Below are positions 18,479 to 27,029 of a stretch of 64,000 nt of DNA, in pieces. The notes beneath the pieces were generated by a model that did no database searches, was not told the origin of the DNA, and saw nothing but the letters and a program-made list of their open reading frames with translations. Within the stretch, counting starts at the first letter, position 1, and every line of letters begins with the position of its first letter. The translations under genes were made by a program, and so were the position numbers. Source of the stretch: JAMXLO01 sp963812475 (GTDB lineage Bacteria; Pseudomonadota; Alphaproteobacteria; Acetobacterales; Acetobacteraceae); contig CAWEVI010000052.1 in the NCBI GenBank assembly GCA_963812475.1, positions 1-64,000 on the forward strand, read 5' to 3'.

Positions 18479-19222
18479 TTGGAACCCAGGAGCGCCACCG
18501 CCGCGGTCATCGGCGCCGGTGATTTCATCGGCAGCGCGATCGCCAAAAAGTTCGCCGCCGAGGGGTTTTCGGTTTTCGCCGGACGCCGCAATGGCGACAG
18601 GCTTGCACCGCTCGTGCAGGACATCGAGGCCCATGGCGGCCACATCGTCGCCCGTTCGCTGGATGCGCGAAAGGAAGCTGACATCACTGAATTCCTGCGG
18701 GAGGCCGACAGGCACGCGCCGCTCGAAGTGTGCATCTTCAACGTCGGCGCGAATGTCAATTTCCCGCTGCTCGACACCACTGAGCGCGTGTTTCGCAAGG
18801 TGTGGGAGATGGCATGCTATTCCGGCTTTCTCGCCGGGCGCGAGGCCGCGCGCCTGATGGTGCCGCGCGGTCGCGGCGCGATCTTCTTCACCGGCGCCAC
18901 GGCCAGTCTGCGCGGTGGTTCGGGCTACGCGGCATTCGCGGCCGCGAAATTCGGTCTGCGCGCGGTGGCACAGAGCGCGGCACGCGAATTGGGACCCAGG
19001 AATATCCATGTCGCGCACCTGGTGATCGATGCCGGCGTGGACACCGAATGGGTGCGCTCGCGGATCAAGGAGCGAGAGGGTGTGGAGGCGCTGACCAACC
19101 TCGATCCCAACCGGCTGATGCAACCCGTGTCGGTCGCCGAGGCTTACTGGCAGCTGTACCGGCAGCCAAGGGATGCATGGACGTTCGAGCAGGAGATACG
19201 TCCGTTTGGCGAGAGATGGTGA
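18479..19222 (+). CDS. SDR family oxidoreductase without the usual catalytic Tyr
   Basis: A short-chain dehydrogenase of about 247 residues. The cofactor motif is AAVIGAGDFIGSAIAKKFA and CIFNVGANVNF takes the NNAG position. At the active site the sequence reads YAAFAAAKFGLRA, so the residue four before the catalytic Lys is Phe instead of Tyr. I recall the same substitution in a related SDR subgroup with ARELGPRNIHVAHLVID, so it may be normal for that group but raises doubt about classic redox activity. The start is judged to be TTG 18479 because GGAGG lies 8 bases upstream (18466-18470); GTG 18446 in the same frame is the alternative. It follows the efflux gene by 40 bp and the next gene begins within 5 bp. 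Confidence 0.85.
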   Translation: MEPRSATAAVIGAGDFIGSAIAKKFAAEGFSVFAGRRNGDRLAPLVQDIEAHGGHIVARSLDARKEADITEFLREADRHAPLEVCIFNVGANVNFPLLDTTERVFRKVWEMACYSGFLAGREAARLMVPRGRGAIFFTGATASLRGGSGYAAFAAAKFGLRAVAQSAARELGPRNIHVAHLVIDAGVDTEWVRSRIKEREGVEALTNLDPNRLMQPVSVAEAYWQLYRQPRDAWTFEQEIRPFGERW

Positions 19223-19227
19223 ATGCG

Positions 19228-19863
19228 ATGGCAAAGGTTGAATTCCACTTCGACTTCGGCAGCCCCAACGCCTATCTGAGCCACCTCGTGATCCCCGATA
19301 TCGAGCGCAGGACGGGTGCGCGGTTCGAATACGTGCCCGTGCTTCTCGGCGGCGTGTTCAAGCTCACGAACAACCGTTCACCCGCCGAGAGCCTGGTCGG
19401 AATCAGGAACAAGTCGGAATACCAGCGGCTGGAAACCGCGCGCTTCGTGGCGCGACACGGCATCACTCGGTTCACCGCGAACCCGTTCTTTCCCGTGAAC
19501 ACCCTGGTCCTGATGCGCGGCGCGGTGGCAGCGCGGAAGCTCGGCGTATTCGAGCGATATGTGGACGAGATTTACCGGCACATGTGGGCTGACCCGAAGA
19601 AGATGGACGACCCGGACGTAGTCCGAGCGGCGCTCACCGAGTCAGATCTGCTCGTCGAATCGCTGCTGGCTCTGGCGCAGTCCACCGACGTGAAGAACGA
19701 GCTTCTGCTGAACACGCAGCGCTCGGTGGAACGGGGCACGTTTGGCTCGCCGACGTTCTTCGTCGGCGACGAGATCTACTTCGGGAAGGATCGGCTACGC
19801 GATGTCGAAGAGGCGATTGCGGCGGCTGGCGCAGCCTCGGGCCACGCCGGCTCACGTGGATGA
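19228..19863 (+). CDS. DsbA-family thioredoxin-fold protein, 2-hydroxychromene-2-carboxylate isomerase-like
   Basis: A 211-residue kappa-class GST/DsbA-fold protein. The N-terminal VEFHFDFGSPNAYLSH is the NahD-type motif in which a Ser replaces the CxxC cysteines. Late motifs GTFGSPTFFVGDEIYFGKDRL fit as well. HCCA isomerases act in naphthalene-type aromatic degradation using glutathione, in keeping with the extradiol dioxygenase nearby. ATG 19228 is chosen; ATG 19216 and GTG 19219 in the same frame overlap the SDR stop. Substrate is an inference from family only. Confidence 0.87.
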   Translation: MAKVEFHFDFGSPNAYLSHLVIPDIERRTGARFEYVPVLLGGVFKLTNNRSPAESLVGIRNKSEYQRLETARFVARHGITRFTANPFFPVNTLVLMRGAVAARKLGVFERYVDEIYRHMWADPKKMDDPDVVRAALTESDLLVESLLALAQSTDVKNELLLNTQRSVERGTFGSPTFFVGDEIYFGKDRLRDVEEAIAAAGAASGHAGSRG

Positions 19864-19876
19864 TTTGGCCGCTGCG

Positions 19877-21280
19877 TCAGTGTCCCAACGCCTGGACGAT
19901 CTCCTCGGTCATCTTCTTGGCGTCGCCGAACAGCATCATCGTGTTGGGTCGGAAGAACAGCTCGTTGTCCACGCCGGCGTAGCCTGACGCCATCGAGCGC
20001 TTCACGAACAGCACGGTCGCCGCCTTCTCCACGTCGAGGATCGGCATGCCATAGATCGCCGACTGCGGATCCGTCTTCGCCGCCGGATTGGTCACATCAT
20101 TGGCGCCAATCACATAGGCCACATCGGCGGTGGAAAATTCGTTGTTGATCTCCTCCAGTTCGAACACCTCGTCGTACGGCACATTGGCCTCGGCGAGCAG
20201 CACGTTCATGTGGCCCGGCATCCGGCCGGCGACCGGGTGGATGGCGTATTTCACTGTCACGCCCTCCTTCTTCAACGTGTCCGCCATCTCGCGCAACGCG
20301 TGCTGCGCCTGCGCCACCGCCATGCCGTAGCCAGGCACGATGATGACCTTGGTCGCATTCTTCATGATGAACGCGGCGTCCTCGGCGTTGCCGCTGCGCA
20401 CCGTGCGGTCCGTCGCGCCGGCCGCGGCGCTGACCGAACCTCCTTCGCTGCCGAAACCGCCCAGCAGCACGTTTATGATGCTGCGGTTCATACCCTTGCA
20501 CATGATGTAGGACAGGATCGCGCCCGACGCGCCGACCAGCGAGCCGGTGATGATCAGCGCCAGGTTCTGGATGGTGAAGCCAATGCCTGCCGCGGCCCAG
20601 CCGGAATAGGAATTCAGCATCGACACGACAACCGGCATGTCCGCGCCGCCGATCGGGATGATGATAAGGAATCCTAGCCCGAACGCCAACAGCGCGATCA
20701 GCCAGAACAGCACCTGGCTGCCGGTGCCGACGAATGCCACGATCAGCACCACCAGCAGGATGCCGAGCCCGAGGTTGAGCTTGTGCTGGCCGGGAAACGT
20801 GATCGGCGCGCCGCTCATCAGCGCCTGCAGCTTGGCGAATGCGATCAGCGAGCCGGAGAACGTGATGGCGCCGATGGCCAGACCCAACGACATCTCGATC
20901 AGGCTCTCGGTATGGACGTGGCCCAGCGTGCCGATACCGAACGCCTCCGGCGCATTCAGCGCCGCGGCGGCGACGAACACCGCGGCGAGGCCGACCAGCG
21001 AGTGGAACGCCGCGACAAGTTGCGGCAGCGCCGTCATCTGGATGCGCAGCGCCACGAACGTGCCGACCCCGCCGCCGATGATGATGCCGAGGAAGATCAG
21101 CCCGTAGCCGAGCCCGCCCATGCCGTGATGGGCCAGCGTGGCGATCACCGCCACCGCCATGCCGATCATGCCGAATCGGTTGCCCTGGCGGGACGTGACG
21201 GGGCTGGACAGCCCGCGCAATGCCAGGATGAACAGGACGGCGGCGATCAGATAGGCGAGCGCGGTCAGGTTGGCGGACAT
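19877..21280 (-). CDS. pntB: NAD(P) transhydrogenase subunit beta
   Basis: A 467-residue protein. Its first half has about nine membrane helices and the C-terminal domain III binds NADP(H) (VIIVPGYGMAVAQAQHALRE, HPVAGRMPGHMNVLLAEANVPYD, ANDVTNPAAKTDPQSAIYGMP, MMLFGDAKKM). With the two alpha parts it couples proton entry to reduction of NADP+ by NADH. Last gene of pntAA-pntAB-pntB, 12 bp after pntAB. Convergent with the DsbA-like gene, 13 bp apart. Confidence 0.97.
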   Translation of the reverse strand: MSANLTALAYLIAAVLFILALRGLSSPVTSRQGNRFGMIGMAVAVIATLAHHGMGGLGYGLIFLGIIIGGGVGTFVALRIQMTALPQLVAAFHSLVGLAAVFVAAAALNAPEAFGIGTLGHVHTESLIEMSLGLAIGAITFSGSLIAFAKLQALMSGAPITFPGQHKLNLGLGILLVVLIVAFVGTGSQVLFWLIALLAFGLGFLIIIPIGGADMPVVVSMLNSYSGWAAAGIGFTIQNLALIITGSLVGASGAILSYIMCKGMNRSIINVLLGGFGSEGGSVSAAAGATDRTVRSGNAEDAAFIMKNATKVIIVPGYGMAVAQAQHALREMADTLKKEGVTVKYAIHPVAGRMPGHMNVLLAEANVPYDEVFELEEINNEFSTADVAYVIGANDVTNPAAKTDPQSAIYGMPILDVEKAATVLFVKRSMASGYAGVDNELFFRPNTMMLFGDAKKMTEEIVQALGH

Positions 21281-21292
21281 CGGCCCGGGCCT

Positions 21293-21685
21293 CTATTGCC
21301 GCTTTCTGAACATCGACAGCATGCGCTGCGTCACGACGAAACCGCCGAAGATGTTCACAGATGCCAGAATAACGGCGATGAAGCCGAAACCCGTCGCCCA
21401 GCCGCTGGTGCCCAATCCCGTCGCCAACATCGCGCCGACCACGATCACCGAGGAAATCGCATTGGTCACCGACATCAGCGGCGAGTGCAGCGCCGGGGTG
21501 ACGTTCCACACCACGTAATAGCCGACGAAGCACGCCATCAGGAAGATCGCCAGCAGGTAGATGAACGGCTCGACCTCGGAGACGACGACGCCGGTGCCCA
21601 TGATCAGCGTATGCGCGTGGGCGGCGAGTTCGCTGGCCCGTTGTGCGAGGCGGTCGGCTTCGTCGGCCAACTGGGTCGGGTTCAT
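21293..21685 (-). CDS. pntAB: NAD(P) transhydrogenase subunit alpha, part 2 (membrane)
   Basis: A 130-residue protein with about four membrane helices (YLLAIFLMACFVGYYVVWNV, SVIVVGAMLATGL and others) and the conserved VTPALHSPLMSVTNAISSV segment. This is the small membrane part of the split alpha subunit found in alphaproteobacteria. It lies 16 bp after pntAA and 12 bp before pntB in one operon. It ends MLSMFRKRQ, as commonly seen. Confidence 0.95.
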   Translation of the reverse strand: MNPTQLADEADRLAQRASELAAHAHTLIMGTGVVVSEVEPFIYLLAIFLMACFVGYYVVWNVTPALHSPLMSVTNAISSVIVVGAMLATGLGTSGWATGFGFIAVILASVNIFGGFVVTQRMLSMFRKRQ

Positions 21686-21701
21686 CTTCGCCTCTCCGGG
21701 C

Positions 21702-22841
21702 TCAGGCAGCCTGTGCGGGAAGGAACTGCGGGTGCACGACGGCGCCGCCGCGGGTCAGCAGCACACCTTTCACGATCTCGTCGCCTTCCGGCAGCTTCGG
21801 CGCATTCGCCTCCTTGTCCCAGAAAGTGGTCAGGAAGGTGAGCAGATTGCGCGCGTAGAGCGACGAGGCGGCGACCGGGATGCGGCCGGGCCAGTTGAAG
21901 TAGCCCAGGATGGTCACGCCATTCGCGGTGGTGACGCGCTCGCCGGGCACGGTGGCGGCGCAGTTGCCGCCGGCATCGGCAGCAAGATCGACGATGACGC
22001 TGCCCGGGCGCATGGACTGCACCATCGGCTCGGTGACGATCACCGGCGCCTTGCGCCCCATGACGAGCGCGGTGCAGACCACGATGTCATTCTTGGCGAT
22101 CGTGGTGGCCATCAGGTCCGCCTGCTTCTGGCGGAACGCCGCACTCATCTCCCGCGCATAGGCGCCGGTCTGGCCGGCGGTCTCCTCATCCTCGACGCCG
22201 ACAAAGCTGGCGCCGAGCGACTTGATCTCCTCCTTGGCGGCGGGCCGGACATCGGTGGCGGACACGATGCCGCCAAGGCGGCGTGCCGTGGCGATTGCCT
22301 GCAATCCGGCGACCCCGGCGCCGATCACGAACAGACGGGCTGGCGGCACCGTGCCGGCGGCCGTCATCATCATCGGGAAGCCGCGAGAAAACGCGCCGGC
22401 GGCCTCGATCACCGCGCGGTAGCCGGCTTGGTTGGCCTGACTGGAGAGCACGTCCATCGCCTGGGCACGGGTGATGCGCGGCAGCAGTTCCATCGCCACG
22501 CAATCGATGCCCGCCTCGGCAAGAGACGAAACAACCGCCGGATCGGCGAACGCGTTGGCGATGCAGACCAGAAGCGCGCCGCGCGGGATCAGCGAAAGCT
22601 GCTCGGGCTGCGGCACCTGCACGGTGAAGACTATACCGGCGCCGGCCAGGGCGGTGGCCGCGTCCGGCGCGACCTCGGCCCCAGCGTTGGAGAACTCGGC
22701 ATCGGGAATGGCTGCGTTCGCGCCGGCCCCCGCCTCGATCGCCACCGTGAGCCCGAGACCGATCAGACGCTTGACCGTCTCGGGGGTTGCCGCCACACGC
22801 GTCTCGAACGCCCGGCGTTCCTTCAGCACCGCAAGGCGCAT
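21702..22841 (-). CDS. pntAA: NAD(P) transhydrogenase subunit alpha, part 1 (NAD-binding)
   Basis: A 379-residue soluble NAD(H)-binding domain I, related to alanine dehydrogenase. It begins MRLAVLKERRAFETRVAATP and carries the Rossmann motif FVIGAGVAGLQAIATARRLG, followed by SATDVRPAAKEEIKSLGA. Late motifs VDLAADAGGNCAATVPGE and GYFNWPGRIP fit PntAA. First gene of the operon. The 307-bp region upstream separates it from the divergent malic enzyme gene. Confidence 0.96.
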   Translation of the reverse strand: MRLAVLKERRAFETRVAATPETVKRLIGLGLTVAIEAGAGANAAIPDAEFSNAGAEVAPDAATALAGAGIVFTVQVPQPEQLSLIPRGALLVCIANAFADPAVVSSLAEAGIDCVAMELLPRITRAQAMDVLSSQANQAGYRAVIEAAGAFSRGFPMMMTAAGTVPPARLFVIGAGVAGLQAIATARRLGGIVSATDVRPAAKEEIKSLGASFVGVEDEETAGQTGAYAREMSAAFRQKQADLMATTIAKNDIVVCTALVMGRKAPVIVTEPMVQSMRPGSVIVDLAADAGGNCAATVPGERVTTANGVTILGYFNWPGRIPVAASSLYARNLLTFLTTFWDKEANAPKLPEGDEIVKGVLLTRGGAVVHPQFLPAQAA

Positions 22842-23148
22842 CCGATCAATCCTTTACGATCAACGGCCCAGAGGTGGAGTTGGGCTCGATAGGATCTGCG
22901 GCCACTGTCCAAGTCCAGCGATCGCACCATGCGCGAAGGGGTGCGGCGGTGCAAGAGGGCGGTCGGGCTCCCCCTCCCCCAGTCGGAGGGGGCTGGGGGA
23001 GGTCACCAGAACAGATTGCCGCCTCCCCCTCCCCCAACCCCCTCCCGCAAGAGGCGGGAGAAGGCTTTGCGCCAGAGAATCGCCATCGCGTTGCAAGTCT
23101 ATGTCCACCCGCTCATCCTACCCGCAAAGGCCAGGGAGGCAGACGCCG
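22842..23148. promoter_or_regulatory. divergent intergenic region pntAA / maeB with palindromic repeat pair
   Basis: This 307-bp region separates two divergent NADPH-producing units and should contain both promoters. Its middle (22967-23066) is a pair of C/G-rich palindromic repeats. No gene is supported here; frames through the repeats give only low-complexity peptides. No convincing promoter boxes were identified. Confidence 0.6.
22967..23066. repeat. paired REP-like C/G palindromes
   Basis: Two copies of the window's 'CTCCCCCTCCCCCAACCCCC' family lie head to head. The first reads as CTCCCCCTCCCCCAGTCGGA followed by GGGGGCTGGGGGAGG. The second is CTCCCCCTCCCCCAACCCCC followed by TCCCGC-AAGA-GGCGGGAG. 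The inverted pairing is like a REP doublet and could form a cruciform or RNA hairpin. Confidence 0.8.
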
Positions 23149-25422
23149 ATGGACGACGACTTCCGCAAGGCGGCGCTCGATTATCATCGGCTGCCGCAGC
23201 CGGGAAAACTTGCGGTCGAGCCAACCAAGCGCATGGCCACCCAGCGCGACCTGTCCTTGGCCTATTCCCCTGGCGTCGCCGCCGCCTGCGAGGCCATCGT
23301 CGCCGATCCGCACGCCGCCTACGACTATACCACGCGCGGCAATCTGGTGGGCGTGGTCTCCAATGGCACCGCCGTCCTCGGCCTCGGCAACATCGGCGCG
23401 CTGGCCGGCAAGCCGGTGATGGAGGGCAAGGCAGTCCTGTTCAAGAAGTTCGCCGGCATCGACGTGTTCGACATCGAGGTGGACGCCGAGGACCCGGCAC
23501 GCTTCTGCGACGTGGTGGCCGCGCTGGAGCCGACCTTCGGCGCCATTAACCTGGAGGACATCAAGGCGCCGGAGTGCTTCGCCATCGAGGCGGAGTTGCG
23601 CCGGCGCATGCATATCCCGGTCTTTCACGACGATCAGCACGGCACCGCCATCACCGTGGCGGCCGCGGTGCGCAACGGGCTCGTGCTGCAGGGCAAGTCG
23701 CTGACTGACGCAAGACTGGTGACCTCCGGCGCCGGCGCCGCCGCGCTCGCGTGCGTCGATCTTCTGGTCCTGATGGGGCTGCGGCCGGAGAATGTCACAC
23801 TGACCGACATCCAGGGCGTCGTGCGCACCAGCCGTGAAGACATGCTGCCAAACATGGCGCGCTATGCACGCGACACCGACGCGCGGACGCTCGAGGACGC
23901 GTTGCCTGACGCCGACATTTTCCTCGGCCTTTCGGCGCCGGGGGTGTTGAAGCCGGAATGGCTTGGCCTTCTGGCGCCGAAGCCGTTGATCCTGGCGTTG
24001 GCCAACCCGGACCCCGAGATCCTGCCGGAACTCGTCACCGCCGCGAGACCCGACGCCATTGTCGCCACCGGGCGCAGCGACTATCCCAATCAGGTCAACA
24101 ACGTCCTGTGTTTCCCGTTCATTTTCCGCGGCGCCCTGGACGTCTCCGCCACCACCATCAACGAACCGATGAAGATCGCCGCTGCGGAGGCCATCGCCGG
24201 ACTCGCGCGGATGGAGGCCTCCGAGGTGGTCGCCGCCGCCTATGGCGGTTCGGCGCCGGTGTTCGGTCCCGACTACATCATCCCCAAGCCGTTCGACCCG
24301 CGGCTCATTCTCGAAATTGCACCGGCGGTGGCACGGGCGGCAATGGCAAGCGGCGCGGCGCGGCGGCCGATCCACGATTTTGCGGCCTATCAGCGCGACC
24401 TGGAGCGCTTCGTCTTCCGCTCCGGCCAACTCATGCGTCCCGTCTTCGAGGCTGCGAAGCAAGCGCCGCGGCGTATCGTCTATGGCGAAGGCGAAGATGA
24501 GCGCGTGCTACGAGCCGTGCAGACACTGGTCGACGAAGGGCTCGCGCGACCAATTCTGCTCGGTCGCCGTGCGGTGATCGAGCGTAGGGTCCGTGAGATG
24601 GGGCTGCGCATCGATCTTGCCGACGGCGTTCGTGTGCTCGATCCGGCGGTCGATGACGAGGTGTTCCGGCCTTTGCTGCCGGACTACCAGATGCTGGCCG
24701 GACGGCGCGGCATCCCTCCGGGCGATGCCGCGAACGACCTGACCCGGCGCGGCACCGTGGCGGCGGCGATGCTGCTGCATGCCGGCTTGGCCGACGCGGC
24801 CATTTGCGGCGGCTCCGCCAACTGGTGGCGCCAGGTCCAGTACGTTCTGCCGATCATTCCGCGCCGACCTGGTGTCAGCCGCGTCTATGGGCTCGGTTGC
24901 CTTATCTTGCAGAACGGCACGCTGTTCATCTGCGACACTCAGATGGTGGTCGATCCGACAGCGGAGCAGATCGCCGAGATGACGATGCTCGCCGCCGAGG
25001 CGGTCAGCGAGTTCGGCATCACGCCGAAGGTGGCGCTGCTGTCACATTCCAATTTCGGCGCGAGCGATTCCGAGACTGCCCGCAAGATGCGTCGCGCCCT
25101 GGCGCTGCTGCGCGACCAGGCGCCGGACCTGGAGGTGGACGGCGAGATGAACGCCGATTCCGCCCTGGTCGAGGCGATCCGCGACCGGGCGGTGCCCGAC
25201 AGCCGCCTGGACGGCACCGCCAACCTTCTGGTGATGCCGACGCTGGACGCAGCCAACATCGCCTTCACGCTGCTGAAGGCGGCAGCGGACGGATTGCCGG
25301 TGGGACCGATGCTGCTGGGCATGTCGAAACCGATCCACGTCCTGGTGCCGAGCGTCACCGCGCGCGGCATCGTCAATCTGAGCGCCCTAGCGGCCCTGGA
25401 ATCGCAGCCGCTCACCCAATGA
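23149..25422 (+). CDS. maeB: NADP-dependent malic enzyme with C-terminal phosphotransacetylase-like domain
   Basis: A 757-residue protein of the MaeB type: malic enzyme domain (residues 1 to about 430) fused to a phosphotransacetylase-like domain. Malic motifs include SLAYSPGVAAACEAI, GLGNIGALAGKPVMEGK, FHDDQHGTAITVAAA and SDYPNQVNNVLCFPFIFRGA. The second half shows FEAAKQAPRRIVYGEGEDER and FICDTQMVVDPTAEQ. It decarboxylates malate to pyruvate with NADP+; the second domain is usually regulatory (acetyl-CoA). ATG 23149 has GGGAGG 9 bases upstream. Divergent from the transhydrogenase operon. Confidence 0.96.
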   Translation: MDDDFRKAALDYHRLPQPGKLAVEPTKRMATQRDLSLAYSPGVAAACEAIVADPHAAYDYTTRGNLVGVVSNGTAVLGLGNIGALAGKPVMEGKAVLFKKFAGIDVFDIEVDAEDPARFCDVVAALEPTFGAINLEDIKAPECFAIEAELRRRMHIPVFHDDQHGTAITVAAAVRNGLVLQGKSLTDARLVTSGAGAAALACVDLLVLMGLRPENVTLTDIQGVVRTSREDMLPNMARYARDTDARTLEDALPDADIFLGLSAPGVLKPEWLGLLAPKPLILALANPDPEILPELVTAARPDAIVATGRSDYPNQVNNVLCFPFIFRGALDVSATTINEPMKIAAAEAIAGLARMEASEVVAAAYGGSAPVFGPDYIIPKPFDPRLILEIAPAVARAAMASGAARRPIHDFAAYQRDLERFVFRSGQLMRPVFEAAKQAPRRIVYGEGEDERVLRAVQTLVDEGLARPILLGRRAVIERRVREMGLRIDLADGVRVLDPAVDDEVFRPLLPDYQMLAGRRGIPPGDAANDLTRRGTVAAAMLLHAGLADAAICGGSANWWRQVQYVLPIIPRRPGVSRVYGLGCLILQNGTLFICDTQMVVDPTAEQIAEMTMLAAEAVSEFGITPKVALLSHSNFGASDSETARKMRRALALLRDQAPDLEVDGEMNADSALVEAIRDRAVPDSRLDGTANLLVMPTLDAANIAFTLLKAAADGLPVGPMLLGMSKPIHVLVPSVTARGIVNLSALAALESQPLTQ

Positions 25423-25479
25423 TGGCCTGGCCCCCTCGGGAACTGCTACTGATCGCCGACCACTGATCACCGATCACAC

Positions 25480-25965
25480 ATGCTCGCGCTCGTCCTTGGC
25501 GGCCTGACCTTGTTTCTGCTCCTCGGAGGACTCCGGGCGTTCGAGCGCGCCTCGGTTCCAACAATCAAATCGCTGTTCGCCTGGGTCGGGGCTCTGGCGG
25601 GCATCACCCTCGCCCTGCTTTTGGTCCTGTCGGGTCGCGGCGGGATCGCGCTAGGCGCTTTGACCCTGTTCGGCCCCCTGATCTGGCAGCGCTGGCGCGC
25701 CAGCCATCCCGCAACGGCCGCCGGCGCCCAACGTCAGGCGCCACCACCGCCCCGCCGCCAAGGCAACATGACCTCCGAGGAAGCATACGAGGTGCTCGGT
25801 CTGCATCCGGGTGCCACCGAGGCGGAGATCCGTGCCGCTCACCATCGCTTGATGCGTACCGCCCATCCTGATAGCGGGGGCTCCGATTGGCTGGCCACGC
25901 GCGTCAATCAGGCCCGCGACGTATTGATCGGGCGTTCCGGGGCCGGCGGCAGGCGGACTGGATGA
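25480..25965 (+). CDS. membrane-anchored J-domain protein
   Basis: A 161-residue protein with two N-terminal hydrophobic segments (residues about 2-19 and 32-52, then GIALGALTLFGPLIW), a linker, and a C-terminal J domain starting TSEEAYEVLGLHPGATEAEI. The HPD motif that activates DnaK is intact (RTAHPDSGGSD). The layout is like mitochondrial Tim14/Pam18 and bacterial short DnaJ-like membrane proteins, so it may recruit DnaK to the inner membrane. Function in bacteria is not established. It is 57 bp downstream of the malic enzyme gene. Confidence 0.88.
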   Translation: MLALVLGGLTLFLLLGGLRAFERASVPTIKSLFAWVGALAGITLALLLVLSGRGGIALGALTLFGPLIWQRWRASHPATAAGAQRQAPPPPRRQGNMTSEEAYEVLGLHPGATEAEIRAAHHRLMRTAHPDSGGSDWLATRVNQARDVLIGRSGAGGRRTG

Positions 25966-26108
25966 CCTTTCGCACGCCAACGTGATACATCCGGTAGCGA
26001 CAGCGCCGCCGCTGCGCTCGCCGCTGACACTACATTGCCGCCAGACAGGAATAATGACTTCCGCCGGCCCATTTCCGCGGCTTCGGGAAGACCAAGGGGA
26101 ACCCCACC

Positions 26109-27029
26109 GTGATCAAGCCTTTGCGCAAGGCCGTTTTGCCCGTTGCGGGCCTCGGCACACGATTCCTGCCAGCCACCAAGGCGATCGCCAAAGAGATGCT
26201 GCCGGTGGTCGACAAGCCGCTCATTCAGTATTCGATCGAAGAGGCGCGCGCAGCCGGGATCGATCAGTTCTGCCTGGTGACAGGGCGTGGCAAGACCGCT
26301 CTGGTCGAGCATTTCGACATCGCCTTCGAACTGGAGGCGACGCTGCGCGAGCGCGGCAAGTCCGACGCGTTGGATCTGTTAAAGGCAACGCAGGTCGAGC
26401 CCGGCTCGATGGTCACGGTACGCCAGCAGGTGCCGCTGGGGCTTGGCCACGCGATCTGGTGCGCCCGCGCCTTCATCGGCGACGATCCATTCGCCATCCT
26501 GCTGCCGGACGACCTGGTGCTCGCGGACACGCCTTGCCTGCAGCAGCTCGCCGAGGTGTACCGCGACACGGGGGGCAATGTGGTTGCGGTCACCGAGGTG
26601 CCGCGCGAGCAGACCAATCGCTACGGCATCCTGCGCACCGGCAAGGACGATGGCCGGCTGGTCGAGGTTCTCGGCCTGGTCGAGAAGCCGGCGCCGCAGG
26701 TGGCGCCATCGAACCTGTCGATCATCGGCCGCTATGTACTGATGCCCGAAGTGATCGCGCACCTGGCACGGATGGAACGCGGCGCGGGCAACGAGGTACA
26801 GCTCACCGATGGCATGGCCAGGCTAATCGGGAAGCAGCCGTTCCATGGCCTGCGCTACGAGGGCCAAAGGTTCGACTGCGGTGACAAGATCGGCTACCTG
26901 GAGTCGCAGATCGCTTACGCGCTGAAGCGCCCCGATATCGCGGACGCGGTGCGCACCTTCCTGCGGCATTATGTGGATCCGACCGACTTCATCGTGAAGG
27001 CGGTCTCTCGCGAGACGGTTCGGTCGTGA
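26109..27029 (+). CDS. galU: UTP--glucose-1-phosphate uridylyltransferase
   Basis: A 306-residue GalU-type nucleotidyltransferase that makes UDP-glucose from UTP and glucose-1-phosphate. The signature AVLPVAGLGTRFLPATKA is at the N-terminus, followed by KEMLPVVDKPLIQYSIEEA. Other motifs are PLGLGHAIWCA, LLPDDLV and VEKPAP. The start is GTG 26109, preceded by AGGGGAACC. Its stop overlaps the GTG start of the phosphohexomutase by 4 bases, so both act in one nucleotide-sugar route. Confidence 0.95.
   Translation: MIKPLRKAVLPVAGLGTRFLPATKAIAKEMLPVVDKPLIQYSIEEARAAGIDQFCLVTGRGKTALVEHFDIAFELEATLRERGKSDALDLLKATQVEPGSMVTVRQQVPLGLGHAIWCARAFIGDDPFAILLPDDLVLADTPCLQQLAEVYRDTGGNVVAVTEVPREQTNRYGILRTGKDDGRLVEVLGLVEKPAPQVAPSNLSIIGRYVLMPEVIAHLARMERGAGNEVQLTDGMARLIGKQPFHGLRYEGQRFDCGDKIGYLESQIAYALKRPDIADAVRTFLRHYVDPTDFIVKAVSRETVRS

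Noticed and set aside
19877..22841. Fused single-gene pntA
   Set aside because: The alpha subunit is clearly split into two frames with their own starts 16 bp apart, the normal alphaproteobacterial form, so no frameshift is needed.
22846..23108. Short frames reading SPSPLRLGEGEPDRP-like peptides
   Set aside because: They are direct translations of the palindromic repeat, without start context or conserved sequence.
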